Shown here piece after piece: positions 54,220 through 62,861 of a DNA stretch of 64,000 nucleotides. The first letter of the stretch is position 1. Each line of letters starts with the position of its first letter. Source of the stretch: Paraherbaspirillum soli (GTDB taxonomy: Bacteria; Pseudomonadota; Gammaproteobacteria; Burkholderiales; Burkholderiaceae_D); the NCBI RefSeq assembly GCF_042654985.1, contig NZ_JBHSMT010000027.1:15308-79307 (forward strand), written 5' to 3'. A program made the position numbers and the translations under genes. The notes beneath the pieces are model-generated. The model saw only the letters and a program-made list of their open reading frames with translations, ran no database searches and was not told the DNA's origin.

Positions 54220-56193
54220 ATGACACACTCAAGTCGTAGGAAATTTCTTAAAAGCTCCATGGCAGCGATGGGTGCATCCATGCTGCCTCCCGCAGTTCAA
54301 CAAGCATTGGCCGCGCCGGCTGCCAAAGGCACGCTGGGCTCGATTGCCCATGTCGTGATCCTGTGCCAGGAAAACCGGTCGTTCGATCATTATTTCGGCA
54401 CGATCAAGGGCGCACGCGGCTTCAACGACGATCATGCTGCCATGATCCAGGGCACCAACCGCAACGTCTTCAGCCAAGTCGACAGCGTCGGCAACCTGTA
54501 CACGCCGTGGCGCCTGAACTCCAGCACCAACTCGGCGCAATGGCTGTCGGACGTGCCGCATGATTTGTATACCGGCACCGGAGCATGGAACAACGGCCGC
54601 AGTGATCGCTGGATTCCGAACAAAGGGATGAATGCGCATACCTACATGACGCGCAACGACATCCCGTATCACTATGCGCTGGCGGATGCGTTCACCCTGT
54701 GCGACAACTATTTTTGCTCGGCGCGGACCTCGACCAATCCGAACCGGCTATATTTGATGAGCGGCACGATCGATCCGCAAGGAACACATGGCGGCCCGGC
54801 CACCACCAACGGTTTTACTTACGGCTCGCTGACCTGGCAAACCTATCCGGAAGCGCTGCAGGCGGCGGGCATCACCTGGCGCACCTATCAGGACGTCGAC
54901 AATTACGATGACAATGCGCTGGCGTGGTTTAGCCAGTTTCAAAATCTTCCGACCGACTCGCCGCTGTACATCAACGGCGTGCAGACCCGGGTGCTGGCCG
55001 ACTTCCAGAACGACGTGATGCAAGACACGCTGCCGGCGGTGTCGTGGCTGGTGGCGCCGGCGGCGAAATCCGAGCACCCCAGCGGTTCGCCCAATGTCGG
55101 CGTCGATTATGTGAATCAATATCTGCAGGCGCTGGCATCCAATCCTGCGGTGTGGGCAAAAACGGTCTTCATCTATACCTATGATGAAAATGGCGGTTTT
55201 TACGACCACGTGACGACGCCGACGCCGCCGTCCGGCACCCCGGACGAATTCGTCAGCGGCGTGCCGATCGGCTTGGGGCCACGGGTGCCGACCATCGTCT
55301 GCTCGCCCTGGAGCCGCGGCGGCTGGGTCGCCAGCGAAGTTTTCGATCACACCTCGACCATACAATTCCTGGAAAAATGGACCGGCGTCGCTTGCCCCAA
55401 TATCAGCCAATGGCGGCGCGATATTTGCGGCGATCTGACGTCATGCTTCGATTTCTCGGTCAGCAATGCCGCATTTCCGGTCTTGCCCGACGCCGCAGCG
55501 CTGGCAGCCCAAGCCAACACCCAGCAAAGCCTGCCGCGCCCGACGCCGCCGGCACCCAACACCGTGATGCCTCCTTACGAAGTAGGCCAAAAGCCGTTGC
55601 GGGTGCAGCCGTATCAGCTCAACGGCTGGCTCACCCAGGATTTCGCCGGCAAGCAGGTGTGGACCAACTGGAGCAACGGCGCCGGCAAGCCGGCCCCGCT
55701 GCAAATCAACGTCGCCAACTATCGCAGCGACAATCCGTGGATGTACACGATGGCCGCCAACGCCACCGCGCGCGACTACTGGCATGTGATCAGCTACGGC
55801 GGCGGTTACTACGACCTGGAGATGATAGGTCCGAATCAATTCTATCGGCGCTTCAAAGGCTATCTCAGCACCAGCGCATGGCAAGGCCAGCCGCAACCGC
55901 AGGTGCAACTGACCAACCACGGCGCCGGGCAGCCGGTCAGTATCGTGTTCGACAATAGCGGCACCACCAATACGGCGGTGTTCACGGTACTGGATCGGAT
56001 CGCCACCGGCAGCACGACCACCCAGACCGTCACGGTGGCGCCGAGGCAAACCGCCACGCTGCAATTCAATACCAGCGGCGGCTGGTACGACTTGAAGATC
56101 ACATTGAATGGCGACAGCAATTTCATGCAATCCATGGTCGGTTACACCGAAGGACAGCAAGGCTTGACGCGGCCGCCGGTATTGCGTTGGTAA
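54220..56193 (+). CDS. Tat-exported phospholipase C (phosphocholine-specific type)
   Basis: 657 residues from the ATG at 54220. Tat signal SRRKFLKSSMAAMG, then the phosphoesterase domain of the PLC/acid phosphatase family: HVVILCQENRSFDHYFGTI near the N-terminus and FIYTYDENGGFYDHVTTPTP around residues 318-335. Two C-terminal DUF756-type beta-domains (residues about 470-650) complete the PlcH/PlcN layout. It should hydrolyse phosphatidylcholine or sphingomyelin outside the cytoplasm, releasing phosphate-rich headgroups. A TTGACA lies 70 bp upstream, but no good -10 partner is evident. Confidence 0.92.
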   Translation: MTHSSRRKFLKSSMAAMGASMLPPAVQQALAAPAAKGTLGSIAHVVILCQENRSFDHYFGTIKGARGFNDDHAAMIQGTNRNVFSQVDSVGNLYTPWRLNSSTNSAQWLSDVPHDLYTGTGAWNNGRSDRWIPNKGMNAHTYMTRNDIPYHYALADAFTLCDNYFCSARTSTNPNRLYLMSGTIDPQGTHGGPATTNGFTYGSLTWQTYPEALQAAGITWRTYQDVDNYDDNALAWFSQFQNLPTDSPLYINGVQTRVLADFQNDVMQDTLPAVSWLVAPAAKSEHPSGSPNVGVDYVNQYLQALASNPAVWAKTVFIYTYDENGGFYDHVTTPTPPSGTPDEFVSGVPIGLGPRVPTIVCSPWSRGGWVASEVFDHTSTIQFLEKWTGVACPNISQWRRDICGDLTSCFDFSVSNAAFPVLPDAAALAAQANTQQSLPRPTPPAPNTVMPPYEVGQKPLRVQPYQLNGWLTQDFAGKQVWTNWSNGAGKPAPLQINVANYRSDNPWMYTMAANATARDYWHVISYGGGYYDLEMIGPNQFYRRFKGYLSTSAWQGQPQPQVQLTNHGAGQPVSIVFDNSGTTNTAVFTVLDRIATGSTTTQTVTVAPRQTATLQFNTSGGWYDLKITLNGDSNFMQSMVGYTEGQQGLTRPPVLRW

Positions 56194-56209
56194 GCGCATG
56201 AGCCGGGGC

Positions 56210-56330
56210 GGGCACCTCGAAAACCCTACTGCGCGGCTCAATCTCGCGGCTGCGATGCTCGCTGTACCTCCGTACAGCTGTGCTTCTCGCCCCGACCTTG
56301 AGCCGCTCGCTACGGTTTTTCGAGGTGCCC
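56210..56330. repeat. Family C repeat (opposite orientation)
   Basis: GGGCACCTCGAAAACC to GGTTTTTCGAGGTGCCC; it is the reverse complement of the copies at 17.7 and 46.0 kb. Confidence 0.85.
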
Positions 56331-56373
56331 TGTCGCACCAGCGACGGCCCCGGCTCATGCACAAGGTGCAGCA

Positions 56374-56850
56374 ATGAATGAGAAAAAATTTGCACTGGCG
56401 ATAGGCATCGCAGGCTTTGCACTGATCGCCTTGATCGTGTATCTGACCGCCCCCGACCTGGCTCCGCAATCCCCCATAGCTCTGCTTCCAGCCGGCACAC
56501 CCGCGCGCGCGATGCCGACGCAACAAAATGCCACGACCATTGCGGCGACAGTGAATAAAACGGCCGCAGAGTGTTCCACCAAACGCCTCGATGCATGGCG
56601 GCTCGTCAGCTTGGCGGCGGGAGGCTATCGGCAAGGCGGTTTTGCCGTGCTGAACAACGACAGGCGCGGCACGCTCACCGTCTCCGAAGCGCAGATTTTC
56701 GACGGCAACCTGTTGCTGGCCAAGGTCACCGGCAACAGCGTCGAATTGCGCTGCGACCACATCGTACAAACCAAAATACTGACGGATAGCCGCGATGCCG
56801 CAGCCGTGCCGGCAATGAGGACGGCGCTGCCCGATCCGTCCAATAACTAA
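56374..56850 (+). CDS. Single-pass membrane protein with GspC/PilP-like periplasmic region
   Basis: 158 residues. N-terminal membrane anchor (ALAIGIAGFALIALIVYL), a Pro/Ala linker and a C-terminal domain with two cysteines. The stretch LVSLAAGGYRQGGFAVLNND, then GTLTVSEAQIFDGNLLLAKVTGNSVELRCD, is reminiscent of the homology region of type II secretion protein GspC. No other type II secretion gene is nearby, so this is a weak assignment. Possibly monocistronic. Confidence 0.6.
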   Translation: MNEKKFALAIGIAGFALIALIVYLTAPDLAPQSPIALLPAGTPARAMPTQQNATTIAATVNKTAAECSTKRLDAWRLVSLAAGGYRQGGFAVLNNDRRGTLTVSEAQIFDGNLLLAKVTGNSVELRCDHIVQTKILTDSRDAAAVPAMRTALPDPSNN

Positions 56851-56890
56851 GTACTGCATAGAAATCCGGTTCATGCCATTCTTACCGCTT

Positions 56891-57050
56891 AGTGTCCTGA
56901 GTTGTTAATTCGTTGAAGAATTAAATATGTCGAAATCGGCACGAGACAAGGAACAAAGCACAGCAAGGCTGGAGCCTTGCGCGCATTTGTGACGCCGTAT
57001 CGGGGCGATTCTCGGCTTATTTATTCAACGAATTAGTAATTCAGGACACT
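56891..57050. mobile_element. 160-bp MITE-like element
   Basis: Terminal inverted repeats of 27 bp with 25 matches: AGTGTCCTGAGTTGTTAATT at the left, and TAGTAATTCAGGACACT at the right end. The flanking T and A could represent a TA target duplication. The interior is non-coding and holds a CAAGGCTGGAGCCTTG hairpin. No transposase is in the window. Confidence 0.75.
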
Positions 57051-57094
57051 AGGATCATCACCCGAATTTTTAAAATTCCCCAATAGGCGATGTC

Positions 57095-57511
57095 ATGAAA
57101 ATCACTTTTCCGCCCCTGCTTGCAGTCATGTTTTTTGTCCCGGCGATGGCTATCGCGGCCCCAGGCAACCACGATTTTTCGAAGCAATTCAAAGCCTGCT
57201 ATGCCGCCGCCAAAACCAGCAATGAGGCTAAGTCAAGCTGCCTGAGCGACGAGCTGGACCGGCAAAGCAAGGCGGTAGCAGATTTGCATGATGCAAGCGC
57301 GCAATCATTGGCGGACACCGACAAGCAACAACTTGCCGACGACTTTGCCGAGTGGAAGAAAGCGATACTGCTGGACTGCTCGATCCTGGCCGACGGCAAA
57401 ACCGTGCCGATCGAAAGGGAAAACGCCAGAAAATATTGTCTGATCGAACGCACGATCGGACGCCTGAATTCCTATGAGCTGATCCGGCAGGATAAAACGC
57501 TAGTGAAGTAG
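57095..57511 (+). CDS. Small secreted protein, LprI/DUF1311-like
   Basis: 138 residues with a Sec signal peptide (AMAIA|APGNHDF). The four cysteines (KACY, SSCLSDE, LDCSI, KYCLIE) and helical layout (CLSDELDRQSKAVADLHDAS; FAEWKKAILLDC) resemble the lysozyme-inhibitor LprI/DUF1311 group. If so, it would act in the periplasm. Assignment by pattern only. Confidence 0.6.
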   Translation: MKITFPPLLAVMFFVPAMAIAAPGNHDFSKQFKACYAAAKTSNEAKSSCLSDELDRQSKAVADLHDASAQSLADTDKQQLADDFAEWKKAILLDCSILADGKTVPIERENARKYCLIERTIGRLNSYELIRQDKTLVK

Positions 57512-57545
57512 TGAAGCAAACCCATTTGTCGCCTCAACAACACCA

Positions 57546-57678
57546 GGGCGCCTCTAAAAACCGTAGCGAGCGGCCCAAGGTCGGGGCGAGAAGCGGAGCC
57601 GTACGAGTGTACGGTGAGCATCGCAGCCCCGAGATTGGCGAATCTGCCAAACCCTGCAGTAGGTTTTTAGAGGTGCCC
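57546..57678. repeat. Family C repeat with 12-bp longer right arm
   Basis: GGGCGCCTCTAAAAACC to GGTTTTTAGAGGTGCCC; the right part carries an extra TTGGCGAATCTGCCAA hairpin relative to the other copies. Confidence 0.8.
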
Positions 57679-57695
57679 AAGCCATCAACGGTAAA

Positions 57696-59057
57696 ATGCG
57701 CCGTATGGCCATTCCAAATCAACAGCCGGCACACAAGCATCCGGTAAAAAGCATCAAGGCGCGCGTTGTCGCGATTTCGTGGCGCGACCTCGCGGTCAGT
57801 TTCGGTCCCATCGCGCTGCTTGGCGCGGTCGTGATCTGGCTGGCAATCTGGTTTATCCATCCGGCGCCGCCCGACACCATCACCATCACCACCGGTCCCG
57901 AACACAGCAATTTCTGGAACACCGCCGACAAGTACCGCAAGGTATTGGCGCTCAACGGCATCAAGCTGAAAATCGTCACTTCGGAAGGCTCGCTCGACAA
58001 CCTCAGGAAATTGAACGACCCGGCTTCCAACGTCGACATCGGATTTGTCCAGGGCGGCGTCGCGGCCGACGTGAAGACCGACAATCTGATGTCGCTGGGA
58101 AGCATTTCTTATGTCCCGGTGTCGGTCTTTTATCGCGGCGCCAAGACCATCGACCGCCTGTCGCAACTGGATGGCAAACGGGTCGCCATCGGCCTGCCGG
58201 GAAGCGGGGCGCGGGTGCTTGCGCTGTCGCTGCTGAAAGCGAACGGGATCGAAGCCGGCGGCAAGACCGAACTGCGCGACATGAGCGGCGACGAAGCTGC
58301 GCAGGCGCTGACCGACGGCAAGATCGACGCCGCCTTCCTGATGGGCGATTCGGCCTCGCCGCCGACCATGGGCAAGCTGCTGCGCACGCCCGGCATCCGT
58401 CTGCTCGATTTTTCGCAAGCCGGCGCCTACACCCGCCGCTTCACTTATCTGCATGAGCTGGATATCCCGATGGGGGTATTCGATATCGGCAAAAACATCC
58501 CCGACCATGACATCCACCTGATCGCCCCGACCGCCGAGCTGGTGGCGCGCACCAACCTGCATCCGGCGCTGTCGGATTTGCTGATCGATGCCGCCAAAGA
58601 AGTCAACGGCAAAGCCAGCGTGCTGCAACGCGCGGGAGAATTTCCGGCGCCGCTGGCGCACGAATTCCGCATCAGCGACGACGCCACCCGCTATTACAAG
58701 TCGGGCAAAAGCTTTTTATACCGCGCCATGCCGTTCTGGCTGGCCAGCCTGATCGACCGCACCCTGGTGATACTGGTGCCTATCATCCTGCTGCTGATTC
58801 CCGCATTCCGCATGGTGCCCATGCTGTACGGCTGGCGCGTCAAATCGCGCATCTATCGCTGGTACGGGGCATTGATCGCGCTGGAGCGCGGCGCGGTCGC
58901 GCAATCGGAGGAAGAACAAGAGCTGATGCTGACGCGGCTCGACCATATCGAAGAGGCGGTCAACCGCATGAAAATGCCGCTGGCGTTTGCCGACCAGTTT
59001 TATGTGCTGCGCGAACATATCGGCTTCGTCCGCGAGCGCATCATGAACCGTAACTGA
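57696..59057 (+). CDS. TAXI-family solute-binding-like membrane protein
   Basis: 453 residues (an alternative ATG at 57705). A membrane segment near residues 35-53 precedes a periplasmic TAXI/TRAP-type binding domain (residues about 58-335: TITITTGPEHSNFWNTADKY; DIGFVQGGVAA; GKRVAIGLPGSGARVLAL). A second membrane helix (LVILVPIILLLIPAFRMV) and a cytosolic coiled-coil-like tail follow. Ordinary TAXI proteins lack the C-terminal helix and tail, and no TRAP permease gene is adjacent. A sensor-like role is possible. Confidence 0.8.
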   Translation: MRRMAIPNQQPAHKHPVKSIKARVVAISWRDLAVSFGPIALLGAVVIWLAIWFIHPAPPDTITITTGPEHSNFWNTADKYRKVLALNGIKLKIVTSEGSLDNLRKLNDPASNVDIGFVQGGVAADVKTDNLMSLGSISYVPVSVFYRGAKTIDRLSQLDGKRVAIGLPGSGARVLALSLLKANGIEAGGKTELRDMSGDEAAQALTDGKIDAAFLMGDSASPPTMGKLLRTPGIRLLDFSQAGAYTRRFTYLHELDIPMGVFDIGKNIPDHDIHLIAPTAELVARTNLHPALSDLLIDAAKEVNGKASVLQRAGEFPAPLAHEFRISDDATRYYKSGKSFLYRAMPFWLASLIDRTLVILVPIILLLIPAFRMVPMLYGWRVKSRIYRWYGALIALERGAVAQSEEEQELMLTRLDHIEEAVNRMKMPLAFADQFYVLREHIGFVRERIMNRN

Positions 59058-59127
59058 GCGCAGCTGAGCGCAACGCAGCGCCGCCGTCCTCCACCATTTT
59101 TCGCTTTTCCAGATTCAGGCTATCTCC

Positions 59128-60384
59128 ATGACTTTCGCTTCCCTCGGTCTGATCGACCCTCTGCTGCAAGCCCTGACCACGCTCGGCTACAAAACCCCAA
59201 CGCCGGTGCAGACCCAGGCGATACCCGCGGTGCTGGCCGGCCGCGACCTGATGGCCGCAGCCCAGACCGGCACCGGCAAAACCGCCGGCTTTGCGCTGCC
59301 GCTGCTGCAACGGCTGACCATGGAAGGCCCGCAAGTGGCCAGCAATTCGGTACGGGTGCTGGTGCTGGTGCCGACCCGCGAACTGGCCGAGCAGGTGCAC
59401 GAAAGTTTTCGGCAATACGGCGCCCACCTGCCCTTGCGCATGGCAGTGGCGTACGGCGGGGTCAGCATCAACCCGCAGATGATGAAGCTGCGCAAAGGTC
59501 TCGACCTGCTGGTCGCCACCCCCGGCCGCCTGCTGGATCTATATCGGCAGAACGCGCTCAAGTTCAATCAGCTGCAAACCCTGGTGCTGGACGAAGCCGA
59601 CCGCATGCTGGACCTCGGCTTCTCGCGCGAGCTGGACGCGGTGTTCGCGGCGCTGCCCAAACGGCGCCAGACCTTGCTGTTTTCCGCCACCTTCTCCGAC
59701 CCTATCCGCGCCATGGCGGGGGCGCTGCTGGCGGACCCGCTGAGCATAGAAATCAGCCCGCGCAACACCACGGTAAAGAGCGTCAAGCAATGGCTGATCC
59801 CGGTCGACAAGAAACGCAAGGCCGAACTGTTCAGCCACCTGCTGAAGAAAAAACGCTGGGGCCAGGTGCTGGTCTTCGTCAAAACCCGCAAAGGCGTCGA
59901 GCAACTGGTCGACACCCTGCAGGCGCAAGGCGTCAGCGCCGACTCCATCCACGGCGACAAGCCGCAGCCGGCACGCTTGCGGGCGCTGGAACGCTTCAAG
60001 GCGGCTGAAGTGCAGGTGCTGGTGGCGACCGACGTCGCCGCGCGCGGGCTGGATATCGACGATCTGCCGCAAGTGGTCAACTTCGACCTGCCGATCGTGG
60101 CCGAGGACTACATCCACCGGATCGGCCGCACCGGCCGTGCCGGCGCCAGCGGCGAGGCGATCTCGCTGGTGTGCGCCGACGAGGTGCAACAGTTGGCGGC
60201 GATTGAAACCCTGACCCGGCAAACCTTGCAGAGAGTCGACGAACCGGACTTTGCGCCGGAACACCGGGTGCCGCAAACCGACAGCCGCGGCCAGATACTG
60301 AAAAAACCAAAGAAGCCAAAGAAGCCCAAGGTCAGCGCCAGCCTGTCCGCGGTCGGACCGGACCGGCGGTTTAGCAAGCACTGA
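59128..60384 (+). CDS. rhlE: DEAD-box RNA helicase RhlE
   Basis: 418 residues. All DEAD-box motifs: Q motif (PTPVQTQAI), AAAQTGTGKT, PTRELAEQ, TPGRLLDL, DEADRMLDLGFSRE, SATFSDPI, VATDVAARGLDI and HRIGRTGRAG. The short basic tail contains KKPKKPKKPK, typical of RNA-binding ends in RhlE. Functions in RNA unwinding, ribosome maturation and cold response in relatives. It follows the TAXI gene by 70 bp. Confidence 0.93.
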   Translation: MTFASLGLIDPLLQALTTLGYKTPTPVQTQAIPAVLAGRDLMAAAQTGTGKTAGFALPLLQRLTMEGPQVASNSVRVLVLVPTRELAEQVHESFRQYGAHLPLRMAVAYGGVSINPQMMKLRKGLDLLVATPGRLLDLYRQNALKFNQLQTLVLDEADRMLDLGFSRELDAVFAALPKRRQTLLFSATFSDPIRAMAGALLADPLSIEISPRNTTVKSVKQWLIPVDKKRKAELFSHLLKKKRWGQVLVFVKTRKGVEQLVDTLQAQGVSADSIHGDKPQPARLRALERFKAAEVQVLVATDVAARGLDIDDLPQVVNFDLPIVAEDYIHRIGRTGRAGASGEAISLVCADEVQQLAAIETLTRQTLQRVDEPDFAPEHRVPQTDSRGQILKKPKKPKKPKVSASLSAVGPDRRFSKH

Positions 60385-60430
60385 AGTACGCGTCGGGAGC
60401 GCCGGTAAAAGTGCTTCGGGGTGCTTCAAT

Positions 60431-60500
60431 GGCGGATAACGCTTCGCTCATCCGCCCTACCTAGGCTGCCGTAGGTCGGAAAAGCGCAGCGTCTTCCGAC
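60431..60500. repeat. Two family A half-units
   Basis: A right half (GGCGGATAACGCTTCGCTCATCCGCCCTAC, 60431-60460) is followed after 10 bp by a left half in the GTAGGTCGGA variant (60471-60500), as if two units had recombined. Confidence 0.7.
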
Positions 60501-60538
60501 ATGACGACCTTGCAAGCTGCCGAAAACGGAGGTAACAC

Positions 60539-61711
60539 ATGCCCTCTGATAGCAACAACATCTACGACGCGCTGATCGTCGGCGCCGGCCCCGGCGGGGC
60601 GCATCTCGCCTACCTGCTGGCCGTCCAGGGCCTGCGGGTCGCCATCATCGACAAGGAAACCTTCCCGCGCCACAAAGTATGCGGCGGCGGCCTGTCGCGC
60701 AAAGCCGTCAACCTGCTAGGCTGCGATCTGGGACCGGTGTTGCAGCAACCGATAACCGGCGCGATCTTGACCTACCGCAACCGCGACACGGTAATCAAGG
60801 ATATCGAACCGATGGCTGCCTGCACCGTGCTGCGCGACGAATTCGACCACCTGCTGCTGGAGCGCGCCTGCGCCCACGGCGCCCGCTTCTTTCCCGCGAC
60901 CGCATTTGTCGACGCCGCCGAGAGCGCCGATGCGCTCAGCGTCGCCACCACCGGCGGCCTGCTGCGCTGCCGCCTGCTGCTGGCTGCCGACGGCGCCGCC
61001 AGCACCGTGCGCAACAAAATTTTCGGCAAGGACGCAGTGGCTTATGTGCCGGCACTGGAAGCCATGCTGCACCCGGCCGACGGCGTGCTAGAACGCTTCG
61101 GCCGCCGCGCCGTGTTCGATTTCGGCGGCATGCCGCGCGGCTACGGCTGGATCTTCCCGAAGCGCGACCACTTCAACGTCGGCGTCTATTCGCCGTTCGG
61201 CGGCACCGCGTTGCGCCGTCACCTCGACCAATTCATTGCGCACTACGCCTGCCTGCAACAGCCTGCGCGGATCGCCTACCAGGGCTACATCATCCCGCTG
61301 CGCAACCATCGCCAGCTGTTCCAGCGCGGCCGGATCTGGCTAATCGGCGATGCCGCCGGCCTGGCCGAAGCGCTGTTCGGCGAAGGCATTTATTTCGCGC
61401 TGAAGAGCGCAACGCTGGCGGCCGACGCCATCGCCCGAGACGGCCTGCGCGTCGATTCAGACCGCTACAGCCAGCTGCTGCGGCGCGAGCTCCTGCCCGA
61501 ACTGCGCGCAGCGACATGGATGGCGAGGCTCGCCTTCCGCTTTCCAAAACAGACGTTTTCCCACCTGGTCCTGCATCAACAGGTCAGCGACGACTTTGCC
61601 GGTTTGATCAGCGGCGAGATAGGCTATCGCAATTGCCTGCTGAAGACCGCCAAGGGCTTTCCGCGCTGGCTGAGGGCGAGCAAACCGACGATGGATTTGC
61701 CGGCGTTGTAG
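60539..61711 (+). CDS. Geranylgeranyl-reductase-family FAD-dependent oxidoreductase
   Basis: 390 residues, GGAGGT before the ATG. FAD-binding Rossmann fold at the N-terminus (DALIVGAGPGGAHLAYLLA), conserved KVCGGGLSRKAV and the GD motif region (GRIWLIGDAAGLAEALFGEGIYFA) characteristic of the ChlP/GGR-like family that reduces isoprenoid double bonds. The partner substrate is unknown; there is no isoprenoid gene nearby. The GD motif fits FAD ribityl binding. Confidence 0.85.
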   Translation: MPSDSNNIYDALIVGAGPGGAHLAYLLAVQGLRVAIIDKETFPRHKVCGGGLSRKAVNLLGCDLGPVLQQPITGAILTYRNRDTVIKDIEPMAACTVLRDEFDHLLLERACAHGARFFPATAFVDAAESADALSVATTGGLLRCRLLLAADGAASTVRNKIFGKDAVAYVPALEAMLHPADGVLERFGRRAVFDFGGMPRGYGWIFPKRDHFNVGVYSPFGGTALRRHLDQFIAHYACLQQPARIAYQGYIIPLRNHRQLFQRGRIWLIGDAAGLAEALFGEGIYFALKSATLAADAIARDGLRVDSDRYSQLLRRELLPELRAATWMARLAFRFPKQTFSHLVLHQQVSDDFAGLISGEIGYRNCLLKTAKGFPRWLRASKPTMDLPAL

Positions 61712-61756
61712 GAGGCCGTTCGAGATACTACAAAATCGTTTCGCGGCACCGGGGCA

Positions 61757-61900
61757 GTTGACGTTGACGTTGACGTTGACGTTGACGTTGACGTTGACGT
61801 TGACGTTGACGTTGCAGTTGCAGTTGCAGTTGCAGTTGCAGTTGCAGTTGCAGTTGCAGTTGCAGTTGCAGTTGCAGTTGCAGTTGCAGTTGCAGTTGAT
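61757..61900. repeat. Hexanucleotide microsatellite (GTTGAC)9 (GTTGCA)14
   Basis: Two adjoining perfect 6-bp arrays: 61757-61810 and 61811-61894, ending GTTGAT. Because the unit is a multiple of three, long open frames of dipeptide repeats appear in all frames; none has coding support. The remainder of 61712-62179 contains no gene I can identify. Confidence 0.9.
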
Positions 61901-62179
61901 TTTGACGTCGAATTCCGCATTGGGACGCTGCCAAATGGGACGACTGGCAGCCGGGAATTGTGGGAAGGCATGTTTGAGCGCAGCGAGTTTGCCTTTCCAC
62001 CCGGCTGACAGTTGGCCCATTTGGGGACCTGACCGAAGGGAAGGCAGTGGCTTGCGGTCGCCTTTTGTTTGCTTACTTTATTTTGGCGAAGCAAAATAAA
62101 TGAGTCGCCGTCAGGGCGAAAAGCTGAGTGCGCCAAGACCAGCAAACATAAAAACAACCCCTCGGCGCTCCGTAGTCCG

Positions 62180-62240
62180 TTAATAGGGGACACAGTAATT
62201 CGGCACGCTACGGTGCCTCCCAAACTATGTCCCCCATTAA
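62180..62240. repeat. Inverted-repeat relic (TTAATAGGGGACA)
   Basis: TTAATAGGGGACACAGT faces ACTATGTCCCCCATTAA. Such GGGGACA/GGGGTCA ends often flank degraded RAYT/IS200-like units. Confidence 0.55.
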
Positions 62241-62300
62241 CTAACGTATTAGCAACACTACGACCGAATGCAGCTGCATGCACTCCGTAATCCGCTCAGC

Positions 62301-62350
62301 GGGGTCAGAGTAATTTACGCGATAACCCTGCGTAAAAAAACTCTGACCCC
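62301..62350. repeat. Inverted-repeat relic (GGGGTCAGAGT)
   Basis: GGGGTCAGAGT faces ACTCTGACCCC with an inner TTACGC / GCGTAA pair. A related tail occurs near 19610. Confidence 0.55.
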
Positions 62351-62422
62351 GGTGAGCTACTTTTTGCGGTCACAGTCAGCGCGAAAAGCTGAGTCCGTCA
62401 AGACCGACGAATTCAACTACAG

Positions 62423-62857
62423 CTACACACCCAGCGTCGTCGCAAGACCATCAAGAATGCCCCTCCAGCCAGCTTCAGTACGGCTCGCATAATCCGGATA
62501 AACGCCCTCATGGGACAAGCTCAGCTCGCATCCGCCTTCCGCCGGCGCGATATCGACCGTCACCCGGGTACTGTCGGACGAATACTTGTCGACCACGAAA
62601 GTAAACGCCAGATGCCGCGGCCGTTCGATCGCGAGATACTCGCCCGCATGCCCGACTTCCTCGTCGCCGCGCAAATCGACGAACACGAATTTGCCGCCGA
62701 TGCGAGCGTCGATATCGACCCGCACCATCCGCCCGGAGACCGTCGCAAACAACCATTGGCCCGCGCTGTCGGGATCCAGCCAAGCGTCGAACACACGCTC
62801 GGGGGATGCCGCGAAATGCCGCTTGACGTGTACTGTGACAGGAGATGGGGTGTGCAT
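62423..62857 (-). CDS. SRPBCC/AHSA1-domain protein
   Basis: 144 residues; AAGGAG 7 bp before the ATG lies in the end of the upstream gene, so translation is coupled. AHSA1/START-like fold: VKRHFAASPERVFDAWLDP at the N-terminus, then DIDARIGGKFVFVD and HEGVYPDYASRTEAGWRGIL at the end, as in activator-of-Hsp90-like and ligand-binding SRPBCC proteins. Ligand unknown. Confidence 0.85.
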   Translation of the reverse strand: MHTPSPVTVHVKRHFAASPERVFDAWLDPDSAGQWLFATVSGRMVRVDIDARIGGKFVFVDLRGDEEVGHAGEYLAIERPRHLAFTFVVDKYSSDSTRVTVDIAPAEGGCELSLSHEGVYPDYASRTEAGWRGILDGLATTLGV

Positions 62858-62861
62858 TGCA

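Noticed and set aside
61757..61900. Possible CRISPR array
   Set aside because: Contiguous 6-bp units without spacers and no cas genes.
61457..62283. Open frames encoding (NC)n(NV)n or (TA)n(ST)n repeats
   Set aside because: Artefacts of the 6-bp microsatellite, which keeps every frame open; they run into real genes and lack start signals.
62180..62350. Functional insertion sequence
   Set aside because: Only short inverted-repeat relics; no transposase frame between them.
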